A stretch of 64,000 nt of DNA, taken from NCBI GenBank assembly GCA_030066985.1, contig JASJAN010000014.1, positions 1 through 64,000 on the forward strand. The letters run 5' to 3'. This document shows, piece after piece, positions 36,760 to 44,645 of the stretch. The notes below the pieces were generated by a model. It was not told the DNA's origin. It saw only the letters and a program-made list of their open reading frames with translations, and made no database searches. The position numbers were made by a program, and so were the translations under genes. Source of the stretch: Desulfobacterales bacterium (GTDB lineage Bacteria > Desulfobacterota > Desulfobacteria > Desulfobacterales > JAHEIW01). The stretch's first letter is position 1, and the number at the start of each line of letters is the position of its first letter.

Positions 36760-37650
36760 TCACACTTCTTTTTTATTTTCCTTCGCTCGTTCAAGCGCTT
36801 TGAGCCCCATACGCTTGACCAGCACCCCGACCATTTCCCGCCGGTACCAGGCCACACCGCGGATACTGTCGCGAACCTTGGATTCCTGACCAGCAATTCG
36901 CCCGGCTTCAGCCAGAGTGCTTTCATGCATGGTTTTTCCCTTCAAGTGTTTTTCGGCTTCCAGCGCCCTAAACGGTGTTGGGGCCGCCACACCCAGGCAA
37001 ATTCTGGCTTTGGCACAGGTGAGCATATCTTTTTCAAGACTCAGCAAAACACCCACCCCCAGCATCGGCAGCTCCATGGCTTCGCGTCGTCCGTGTTTGA
37101 TGTAAGCACTGCCAGTGCGCGGCAACGGCGGCGGAATGGCAATCTCAGTTAGTATTTCACCGGCTTCTAGATCACACTGTCCCGGGCCCAGAAAAAAGCG
37201 TCTGAGCTCAACCGTGCGCTGACCTTTGGCGCCATAGATGTTGGCTTTGGCATCCAGAGCGATCAAGGGAATGGCGCCATCAGCGGAGGGAACAGCGTTC
37301 ACCAGATTGCCGCCAATGGTGGCCACGTTGCGAATCTGCACGGACCCGATATTTTTAACCGCATCATGAATAATAGGATAGTGATGCTGTATCAGTTGCG
37401 ATGCTTCAATGGATCCGTGGGTGCAAAAGGCGCCAATATACAACTCGCCAGTTTCCTGGTTTAAAAAAGGGCGATCTTGTCCGATGATATGCTTCAGCGA
37501 AATCAGATACTCCGGTGCTAATTTGCCTTCTTTAACTTTCACCATCACATCGGTTCCCCCGGCAATATATTTGGCGCTTTCACCATGCGACACATGCAAC
37601 GATATGGCTTCATCCAGGGTTTTGGGGGTTAAATATGTAAACTGTTTCAT
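36760..37650 (-). CDS. FAD-binding subunit of the molybdenum hydroxylase
   Basis: The 296-residue product is a CoxM/XdhB-type flavoprotein: AKYIAGGTDVMVKVKEG and TIGGNLVNAVPSADGAIPL are the two FAD-contacting loops, and KHGRREAMELPMLGVGV opens the C-terminal domain. It passes electrons out of the enzyme. There is no 4Fe-4S insertion like that of 4-hydroxybenzoyl-CoA reductase beta subunits, which argues mildly against that enzyme. First of the three subunit genes in transcription order. Confidence 0.93.
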   Translation of the reverse strand: MKQFTYLTPKTLDEAISLHVSHGESAKYIAGGTDVMVKVKEGKLAPEYLISLKHIIGQDRPFLNQETGELYIGAFCTHGSIEASQLIQHHYPIIHDAVKNIGSVQIRNVATIGGNLVNAVPSADGAIPLIALDAKANIYGAKGQRTVELRRFFLGPGQCDLEAGEILTEIAIPPPLPRTGSAYIKHGRREAMELPMLGVGVLLSLEKDMLTCAKARICLGVAAPTPFRALEAEKHLKGKTMHESTLAEAGRIAGQESKVRDSIRGVAWYRREMVGVLVKRMGLKALERAKENKKEV

Positions 37651-37724
37651 AAAGAAACCTCTTTAACAATTTGTAAATAATATAAATATATAAATTAAAA
37701 TCAACACGCAACCCGAAACGCGTC

Positions 37725-38915
37725 CTATCCAACCTTGAGCACAATGGCGGCAGCCGTATCGCCGGCGGCACATCCTGCAAACAGCACATAACCGCCGCCT
37801 TTCATGGCCGCTTCTTCGATGCCTTCGATGATCAGGCGTCCGCCGGTGGGCCCTTGTGGATGACCAAAAATCAGAGAAGAACCGTAATTATTCATGCCGT
37901 TGACGTCAACACCCAAATTGTTGGCCAGGTGAATATCATTGGCTGCAAAAGGGTTGTGCGTTTTTATAATACTGACGTCATTGGCTCCGAGGTTGGCATT
38001 TTCAAGTGCCATCTGAACTGCCGGGAATACAGCGGCAGCCATAAAAGCCTTTTTCACGCGTGCATATCCATATGAAACAACCTGAACCGCAATGTTTGGA
38101 TCGGCACTGAGTTCTTTGGCCTTGTCCTGCGTCGTAACGGTGATACCGCAATTGCCGTCCGCAGGATGGGTCTGGGCGCCAAATGTATGCACGCCGTCAG
38201 GCAGCACCGGCCGCAGTTTGGCCAACCCTTCGGCGGTGGTTTCCATAACGCCTTCATCGGCTTCAAGCATAATGGTTTTCTTTCTGGAAACCTTGACTTC
38301 CACTGGAAACATATACCGTTTTTGAAAAGCGCGGTCGTCAGCCAGTGCATCCTGGTATTGCTCATAGCGGCGTAAGGCCACGGCATCGCATTGCTCTCTC
38401 GTAATCCCGGCTTCAGCAGCTACGTTTTCAGCGGTTTTAATCATGGCTTCGCCGGCCCAGGGATCTTTGTTAAAATTATCCATGACCCAATCTTCAGATG
38501 TGACCTGTCCACCCGGCCCCAGGGGATTCGGCCAGACCGCATGCGGACCATTTGAACAGCGATCGGTCATCAGACAAAACGGGGTCTGGTAAAGACCGGT
38601 TTCAACACCCACACTTGCCAAATAAACCGCAATGGTGGATGTCGAACAGGCCTGGCTCACATATATACCAGGCACGCCTTCAGCACCGGTCAGCGCAGCG
38701 GACCAGGGGCCCCCATAAAATGCATGCGGCTGGTGAACGGAAATACCCAAATAGGTATAATCGAATATTTTGGGATCCCATTTTTTCTGTTCGAGCCAGC
38801 GTTTGGCGGTGGCGGCTCCCAGCGTAATCGAATTGTCATTAGCCAGGGTGCCTTGCCAGCGCGAAAAAGGTGAGCTGTAGTACCCACCGTAAGGTATAAA
38901 GGCTTTTTGCAGCAT
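37725..38915 (-). CDS. Thiolase-family acyl-CoA acetyltransferase
   Basis: The 396-residue product has the thiolase active-site residues: Cys90 in VSQACSTST, the GHPQGPTGGR His loop and Cys in LFAGCAAGDTAAA. Thiolases cleave 3-ketoacyl-CoA with CoA, so it probably makes the final cut of the pathway encoded around it. The N-terminal half is unlike standard FadA (no typical GRTP start), placing it in a divergent branch. TAGGAGGGATTTGAA precedes the start. It follows the CoA-ligase gene with a 194-base repeat-rich gap. Confidence 0.88.
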   Translation of the reverse strand: MLQKAFIPYGGYYSSPFSRWQGTLANDNSITLGAATAKRWLEQKKWDPKIFDYTYLGISVHQPHAFYGGPWSAALTGAEGVPGIYVSQACSTSTIAVYLASVGVETGLYQTPFCLMTDRCSNGPHAVWPNPLGPGGQVTSEDWVMDNFNKDPWAGEAMIKTAENVAAEAGITREQCDAVALRRYEQYQDALADDRAFQKRYMFPVEVKVSRKKTIMLEADEGVMETTAEGLAKLRPVLPDGVHTFGAQTHPADGNCGITVTTQDKAKELSADPNIAVQVVSYGYARVKKAFMAAAVFPAVQMALENANLGANDVSIIKTHNPFAANDIHLANNLGVDVNGMNNYGSSLIFGHPQGPTGGRLIIEGIEEAAMKGGGYVLFAGCAAGDTAAAIVLKVG

Positions 38916-38939
38916 TTCAAATCCCTCCTAGTTGCAATT

Positions 38940-39062
38940 TCAGCAAGCTGAAATTGCAGTTAATAGTTATACGTTATATGTTATTAGCGTAATTCGTTAT
39001 TCGCATCATGATGTTTTCACTCCAATAACAAGTAACCGATAACAAAAGGTTTTTTGGATATT
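38940..39062. repeat. GTTAT/ATAAC-rich self-complementary repeat
   Basis: Units such as AGTTATACGTTATATGTTATTAGCG on one side and CCAATAACAAGTAACCGATAACAAAAGG on the other are complementary in type. Similar units occur between iorA and iorB (58485-58590). Confidence 0.5.
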
Positions 39063-39109
39063 GGCCAGTTGTTATTCCCGAACACAAGTGCTTATTTCCT
39101 TAGCTAAAG

Positions 39110-40402
39110 CTAATCAAGGCGATTGTCAAAAAACCGCTTAGATTTGCGCTCCGATCTTGGCAGCGAACAATATTCAACGACATCGACCTCACAGCTGACC
39201 ATAATCTTATTTTTAATCTCAGCTTGAACCTTTTTGGCAAGTTCTGACTTGCGCGAAGCCTCAAAACCATCGCAGCACTCCAGCCGAACGGTCATATAGT
39301 CTTTGCCATCCTCACCGCGGTCGAGGTGCACCTGGTATTCGCAGCTGGCTTCCGGTATGGTTGAAAGAACCTCGTCGACTTGACCGGGATAGATGTTAAC
39401 TGCGCGAAATATGATCATGTCGTCTGAACGCCCCAAGATTCTATCATGCATTGGCAAAACGCTGCCGCAGGAACATGGGTCATCAATCAGGCGTGTCAGA
39501 TCGCGGGTGCGATAGCGGATGAGTGGCGTGGCTTCTTTGCAAAGGGTTGTAACAACCATTTCTCCGATTTCACCGGGAGCAACCGGCTTCAGTGTATTTG
39601 GATCCAGGATTTCCAAAAGATAATAGTCCGCCCAATAGTGAATGCCTTCGTGATGCTGACAATCCAGACCAGTACCGGGCCCATATAGCTCCGTCATGCC
39701 GGTAATATCAAACATATCCTCCAGACCCAACAATTCTGTGATGCGGGCACGCATGGCATCACTGCTGCGCTCGGAACCAAATATCATTTTCTTCAGCGCA
39801 ATTTTATCTTTCAGTCCCCGGCTATTAACTTCTTCAGCCATCAGCAGGCCCATTGAAGCGGTGCAGCACATGACAGTGGACTGCAGATCCACCAGAAACT
39901 GACATTGCATATCCACATTTCCGGGACCCACCGGAAGCGCCATGGCACCAAATTTTTCGCATCCCAGCTGAAAACTGATCCCCGCTGTCCATACCCCGTA
40001 CCCAACGGCTATCTGCACGCGATCTTCTGCGCTCAGCCCGGCCATTTGATAGCAGCGGGCAAAAAAATGCGTCCAATCGTCGATGTCTTTCTGGGTATAG
40101 GCCAGAATTTTGCGTTTGCCGGTGGTACCGGATGATGCGTGTATTCGAACCACTTCTGATACAGGCACGGAAAGCAGCGGAAAAGGATACCCCTGGCGCA
40201 AATCATCGGCAGTCGTAAAGGGCAATTTTCGGATGTCATCCAGGGAATGGATGTTTTCCGGCTGAATGCCGGCATCATCGAGCCGTTGGCGATAAAACTC
40301 AGAGCCTCGGTAAGCATGCGCAAGAGTCCAGTGCAGGCCTCTGAGCTGGTGTTCCTTAAGCGCTTCGGCATCTTTAAAAGAAGGCATGAAGGTTTTTGCC
40401 AT
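39110..40402 (-). CDS. Phenylacetate-CoA-ligase-family enzyme
   Basis: The 430-residue product is of normal length for PaaK. It has the AMP-binding loop SSGTTGKRK (90-98), TELYGPGTGLDC, YRTRDLTRL and GRSDDMIIFRAVNIYPGQVDEVL. PaaK-type ligases activate aryl-acetates and related acids with ATP and CoA. It begins the thiolase/ligase part of the minus-strand cluster, and GGAGACAGATA lies upstream of the start. The true acid is unknown; phenylacetate is only one option, and indole- or heteroaryl-acetates are others. Confidence 0.9.
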   Translation of the reverse strand: MAKTFMPSFKDAEALKEHQLRGLHWTLAHAYRGSEFYRQRLDDAGIQPENIHSLDDIRKLPFTTADDLRQGYPFPLLSVPVSEVVRIHASSGTTGKRKILAYTQKDIDDWTHFFARCYQMAGLSAEDRVQIAVGYGVWTAGISFQLGCEKFGAMALPVGPGNVDMQCQFLVDLQSTVMCCTASMGLLMAEEVNSRGLKDKIALKKMIFGSERSSDAMRARITELLGLEDMFDITGMTELYGPGTGLDCQHHEGIHYWADYYLLEILDPNTLKPVAPGEIGEMVVTTLCKEATPLIRYRTRDLTRLIDDPCSCGSVLPMHDRILGRSDDMIIFRAVNIYPGQVDEVLSTIPEASCEYQVHLDRGEDGKDYMTVRLECCDGFEASRKSELAKKVQAEIKNKIMVSCEVDVVEYCSLPRSERKSKRFFDNRLD

Positions 40403-40430
40403 TATCTGTCTCCGTCAGCTATATATTGTT

Positions 40431-40505
40431 TGTAGGGGCGGGGTTTATCCCCGCCCGATATAACGGATATTTTCAATAAGGGCGGGGATAAACCCCGCCC
40501 CTACA
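40431..40505. repeat. Perfect 26-bp inverted repeat
   Basis: Arms at 40431-40456 and 40480-40505 are exact complements (TGTAGGGGCGGGG... and ...CCCCGCCCCTACA), with a 23-base loop. Each arm also contains its own small palindrome (GGCGGGG-ttta-CCCCGCC-like). It lies between the HyuB and CoA-ligase genes and would form a very stable RNA hairpin. Confidence 0.9.
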
Positions 40506-40511
40506 TATGTT

Positions 40512-42239
40512 TTATCCACCGCCCTTGCGCTGCTCTCTGAGTTTTTGCGTTTTCTCCACATCAACTTCAAGCGTTTTCGGATCGATGACTACACCGTAAT
40601 CTGCCAGCGCCCGCTCTACGCTGACATATTCGTTGCGAACATCCCGGGCGACTGCCTGCGGATCTCTGTCCAGCGCTTCACCATACCCCCCGCCACCGGC
40701 ACTGATAAATTGAATCATATCGCCGGACTCACACAACGTCAGCCCGCTGGAGTCGCCGTCTTTATCGTTAACGATAAATTGGGCTTTGTTGGCAGCATCG
40801 CCATTAAAGAGGCCACCGGGCGGATAACGGTATCGACCGGCCTGAATGGCGATGGAAGTTGGCGCTTGGGGCGCCAATTCATCGTCTGGTACCCGGATGA
40901 CAAATTTTCTGCCCAGACCGCCCCGCATCTTACCAGGCCCACCGGAATCACATAACAGACTGCGCTCTTTGACCATCAGCGGGGTGTCGCTTTCAAAGAT
41001 TTCAACAGGGGTGTTGGCGCCATTTGCTGGAAAAATTGCGCAGTGGTGACCATCCATTTTACTGCTGGCGCCCATACCGCCACCCCGAATGATCATGGTC
41101 AGCCAGGAATTTCCGTTGTGCCGTTTGCCGTAAAAAATATTGGTCTGAGCCGGCGTTCCGCCGCTCTCGGCAATAATGTTGTCAGGGGTCGCTTTGGCCA
41201 GAGCTTTGAACACCATTTCGGTCATGAAATGACCAATTTGCATCCGGGCAGCCACAGCAGCCGGAAATTTGCAATTGACCACACTGCCCTCCGGTGCTGT
41301 CATCTTAACCGGGCGGATCGCGCCTTCATTGATGGGGATATCCGGATCAAAAGCGCTTTTAACCGCCATAAATACATAGGCAAAGGTAAAATTGTAAACC
41401 ACATTGCCGCCCCAATCGACCTGGGGCGATGTCCCGCCGAAATCAATATTTATATCGCTGCCCTTGACTTCGACTTTCAGTTTGACATCAATATCTTTAC
41501 GCTGACCAGCACCTTCAATAATGCCTTCATAGGGATAAACGCCATCCGGGATTTTGCTGATGGCGGCCCGCATGCTGGCTTCAGTGCGATCGATGATTTC
41601 GTCTGCCAGATCATCGAGTGTCTCCAGGCCTTCATCGTCCAGCATCTCGACAACTTTTTGGGCGCACACATGATTGGCGGCCACCTGGGAGCGAATATCC
41701 CCAGTGACCTCTTCTGGAGTGCGAACATTCCAGCGAATCATATTCAACACCGGTTCGTTCAGCACACCGGCATCATACAACTTAATTAAAGGGATAAACA
41801 ATCCCTCTTCAAAAACCTGCCGGTTATCAGACGCCACTCGGCCACCGATGTCTGAATGATGAAAAACACAGGCGGTAAATGCCACCGGGCGCTTCTTGTA
41901 GAAAATGGGGCTCAAGACGCAGACATCATTGAGATGACCCGCCAACAGCCAGGGATCGTTAACAATAAAAACATCGCCCGGTTGGTATTGTTCCAGGGGA
42001 ATTGAATTGATGATGGATTTAACCCCCAGCGCCATTGCCCCGGCCTGGCCGGGTGTGCAAAAGGTTCCCTGAACCAGTTCTTGTCCCCGGCTGTCGGTAA
42101 ACATACAGGTATAATCATGGGCATCGCGCAACAGGCTTGAGAATGCCGTGCGGGCAACCGAAGCATCGGCTTCATCGACAATCGAAATGAGCCGGCGCCA
42201 CAAAATTTCCAATGTAATCGGGTCAAACTTCGAAGGCAT
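40512..42239 (-). CDS. hyuB: Hydantoinase/oxoprolinase subunit B family protein
   Basis: The 575-residue product is HyuB-like: FDPITLEILWRRLISIVDEADASVARTAFSSLLRDAHDYTCMFTD, VNDPWLLAGHLNDV, FTACVFHHSDIGG and a long C-terminal region with GGGGYG. With HyuA it forms ATP-dependent enzymes that open cyclic amides (5-oxoproline, hydantoins, lactams) or carboxylate ketones such as acetophenone. The start at 42239 has GAGGA upstream; the longer open frame before it runs through repeat sequence. The substrate is not predictable; context suggests a ring-opening or carboxylation step before the B12 mutase. Confidence 0.9.
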   Translation of the reverse strand: MPSKFDPITLEILWRRLISIVDEADASVARTAFSSLLRDAHDYTCMFTDSRGQELVQGTFCTPGQAGAMALGVKSIINSIPLEQYQPGDVFIVNDPWLLAGHLNDVCVLSPIFYKKRPVAFTACVFHHSDIGGRVASDNRQVFEEGLFIPLIKLYDAGVLNEPVLNMIRWNVRTPEEVTGDIRSQVAANHVCAQKVVEMLDDEGLETLDDLADEIIDRTEASMRAAISKIPDGVYPYEGIIEGAGQRKDIDVKLKVEVKGSDINIDFGGTSPQVDWGGNVVYNFTFAYVFMAVKSAFDPDIPINEGAIRPVKMTAPEGSVVNCKFPAAVAARMQIGHFMTEMVFKALAKATPDNIIAESGGTPAQTNIFYGKRHNGNSWLTMIIRGGGMGASSKMDGHHCAIFPANGANTPVEIFESDTPLMVKERSLLCDSGGPGKMRGGLGRKFVIRVPDDELAPQAPTSIAIQAGRYRYPPGGLFNGDAANKAQFIVNDKDGDSSGLTLCESGDMIQFISAGGGGYGEALDRDPQAVARDVRNEYVSVERALADYGVVIDPKTLEVDVEKTQKLREQRKGGG

Positions 42240-42299
42240 TGTCACACCATCCTCGCTAAATTTCTTTGCGGCTGTAACGATTCTGCCTGTATGACTGAT

Positions 42300-42375
42300 A
42301 ACTTCTTTTAGACAGGATCTACAGGATTTTCTGGATATTCTATTTTTCCTGGCTTTCCAGATGAAAGCCAGGAAA
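42300..42375. repeat. AGACAGGATCTACAGGATT repeat followed by a strong hairpin
   Basis: AGACAGGATCTACAGGATT (42310-42328) is a repeat type seen across many genomes. It is followed by perfect 13-bp arms TTTCCTGGCTTTC (42345-42357) and GAAAGCCAGGAAA (42363-42375) with a 5-base loop. There is no clear U-tract on either strand, so it is more likely an mRNA-stabilising or attenuating hairpin than a terminator. Confidence 0.65.
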
Positions 42376-42452
42376 CCCAATCAGCCTGCAGCTGAAAGCA
42401 ACCTAAAATATTTATAGTATATATAACAATAATTTACGTTCAATTTATTCGT

Positions 42453-44633
42453 TTAAAACTTTAATGTATTGTAGTTCATTTTAGTTTTGGAACTATTTTC
42501 TTCCAACCTCTGTCCTCTGACATCTGACCTCTGGTATCTGTCTTCTGCGACCAAATCGATCCACACAAAACCGTGTTCATCAACAGAGGCTTTGGCGTCT
42601 TCTCCGACAATAATCGTTGATTCCTTTTCTTCGATAATCGCCGGCCCGTTGAATGCCGCACCCGGAAATAGCTTAAAACGATCAAAAACCGTAAAGGGAA
42701 TGTATTCTTTTTGGGTTAAAGAAAAAGCTCTGCGTTCGCCTTTGATGCAATCGTTAATTGATGTCGCCGTATGCTGCAAGGCCGGAATCCGAAAGGGTCG
42801 TTCCGGCAAACTGGCGCGGACTTTAAAGGTTACAAATTCAACCGGTGTGTCCGGATATGTGCGCCCGTATAATTTTTGATAAACATCATCAAATCGCTCT
42901 CGAATCTGGCTTTTATTCCATTGATCAAAAGGTCGGGCATCGATGTGCAGGTCAGTTTCAGCACCCTGCCCTACGAATCGCATCATCAAGGTACGTTCAA
43001 AGGTAATTTTTTGATTCTTGCCGGCCTGCTCAAGAATGGCGGCACCTTCGGTCTCCAGTTTTTTAAACAACCGCTCAATTTGTTCAAAATCGGCGTCCTC
43101 GAGGGTCTCACGGTGGCTGCGGGTCAAATCAAAGGCTACCGGGGCCGTAAAAAACCCAAGCGCGGAGCCAACGCCGGCCAGAGGTGGCACCAGTATGCGG
43201 GGCGCACCGATCTTTTTTGCCAGACCATAGGCGTGCACCGGTCCGGCGCCGCCGAAAGCCGAAATCGTAACGATATTCGGATTACCGCCCTTTTCGGCAA
43301 TATGGGTTTTGGCGGCTGCTGCCATGGTTTCGTTGATCAGGTCATGAATACCAAACGCAGCTGCGGTTACCCCGGTTTCAAGGGGTTTGGCCACTTTTTC
43401 TTCGATGGCCTTTTCGGCCAAGGCTTTATCCAGCAGCATGCTACCACCCAGAAAATAGTTCGGATCCAGATATCCCAGCACCAGGTCGGCATCGGTCACC
43501 GTTGGGTTTTGACCGCCGCGGGCATAACAGGCCGGTCCGGGATCAGCACCGGCACTTTCCGGTCCTACTTGCAGCAGGCCCATTTTGCTCATGTGGGCAA
43601 TGCTGCCGCCGCCGGCGCCGATTTCCATCAAATCTACCACCGGTACCTGAATGGGCAAACCGCTGCCTTTTTTAAACCGCTGAACGCGACCGACCTCAAA
43701 TGTCGACACCAGTCCTGCCTGTCCTTTTTGAATCAGACAGGATTTGGCGGTGGTGCCGCCCATATCAAAACAAAACATGTCCTTGATCTGAAACATTTTG
43801 CCGTAATGCTGCGAGGCAATTACCGCGGCTGTCGGCCCGGATTCTATGATTCTAACCGGATATTTGCGAGCGGTTTCCACCGAGGTAATGCCGCCGCTGG
43901 ATAGCATGATAAACAATTTGCCTTTAAAGCCGAGCGCTTCTAATCGTGCAGACAACTTGGCCAGATAGTTTGCTGTAATGGGCTTGACATAGGCATTGGT
44001 GGCAGTGGTACATGTTCGCTCATATTCCCGGATCTGCGGCAACACCTCGCAAGAAGTTGACAGCGATAATTCAGGCGCTTTTTGGGTCACAATTTCTTTG
44101 ATCTGAATCTCGTGGGTCGGATTCTCATAAGAATTAATCAAACAGACCGCCAGCGATTCGATGCCGGCATCACACAGCTCAGAAACGAGATCGCTGACTT
44201 CTTCAGGATCGAGCTTTACCAGAACGCGGCCGTCAGCTGTAATGCGCTCGGAAACCTCCCGGCGGTAGGGGCGCGGCACCAGCGGCTCCGGATATTCGGC
44301 AAATATATCATAGGCGTCATATCGAATTTCGCGGCCGAGCTCTAAAATGTCCCGGAATCCCTGGGTGGTCAACAGGGCTGTTTTAGCACCTTTGCGCTCA
44401 ATGATGGCATTAATTACCAGGGTGGTACCGTGGATAATCTCATCAACATGGGGCATAAATCCCGGTACACGCTCCAGTAAACCCCGGATACCCGCTTCCA
44501 CTGCATCAGATGGATCTGCAGGTGTTGTCAGGCATTTATTGATCTGAAACTCACCGCTTTTATCATCGACCAACACAAAATCAGTAAAAGTGCCGCCAAT
44601 GTCACATCCTAGTCGATAGGCGCCGTTTCCCAC
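42453..44633 (-). CDS. hyuA: Hydantoinase/oxoprolinase subunit A family protein
   Basis: The 726-residue product is HyuA-like: LGCDIGGTFTDFVLVDD (actin-like phosphate loop), HGTTLVINAIIERKGAKTALLTT, MGGTTAKSCLI, and GGAGPVHAYGLAKKIG. It supplies the ATPase half of HyuAB enzymes. It starts with GTG, 12 bases after the mutase stop codon, with AGGAG between, so it is tightly coupled to the acyl-CoA mutase large subunit. The last 25 or so residues (around YQRSDVRGQRLEEN) are encoded by a GATGTCAGAGGTCAGAGG-type dispersed repeat, so the original C-terminus has been replaced or extended by repeat sequence. Confidence 0.9.
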   Translation of the reverse strand: MGNGAYRLGCDIGGTFTDFVLVDDKSGEFQINKCLTTPADPSDAVEAGIRGLLERVPGFMPHVDEIIHGTTLVINAIIERKGAKTALLTTQGFRDILELGREIRYDAYDIFAEYPEPLVPRPYRREVSERITADGRVLVKLDPEEVSDLVSELCDAGIESLAVCLINSYENPTHEIQIKEIVTQKAPELSLSTSCEVLPQIREYERTCTTATNAYVKPITANYLAKLSARLEALGFKGKLFIMLSSGGITSVETARKYPVRIIESGPTAAVIASQHYGKMFQIKDMFCFDMGGTTAKSCLIQKGQAGLVSTFEVGRVQRFKKGSGLPIQVPVVDLMEIGAGGGSIAHMSKMGLLQVGPESAGADPGPACYARGGQNPTVTDADLVLGYLDPNYFLGGSMLLDKALAEKAIEEKVAKPLETGVTAAAFGIHDLINETMAAAAKTHIAEKGGNPNIVTISAFGGAGPVHAYGLAKKIGAPRILVPPLAGVGSALGFFTAPVAFDLTRSHRETLEDADFEQIERLFKKLETEGAAILEQAGKNQKITFERTLMMRFVGQGAETDLHIDARPFDQWNKSQIRERFDDVYQKLYGRTYPDTPVEFVTFKVRASLPERPFRIPALQHTATSINDCIKGERRAFSLTQKEYIPFTVFDRFKLFPGAAFNGPAIIEEKESTIIVGEDAKASVDEHGFVWIDLVAEDRYQRSDVRGQRLEENSSKTKMNYNTLKF

Positions 44634-44645
44634 TCAACTTCTCCT

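Noticed and set aside
36606-36926. A 106-codon minus-strand frame overlapping the FAD-subunit 3' end and the following gap
   Set aside because: Its C-terminal part is a translation of the ACCACAGAG-type repeat (FTTENTENTE) and its first part is out of frame within the FAD subunit.
41043-41789. A 248-codon plus-strand open frame opposite hyuB
   Set aside because: Shadow of hyuB; the translation is His/Asn/Ile-rich without any family pattern.
42876-43904. A 342-codon plus-strand open frame opposite hyuA
   Set aside because: hyuA on the minus strand has clear family motifs over the same bases; the plus-strand translation has no recognisable domain and is a codon-bias shadow.
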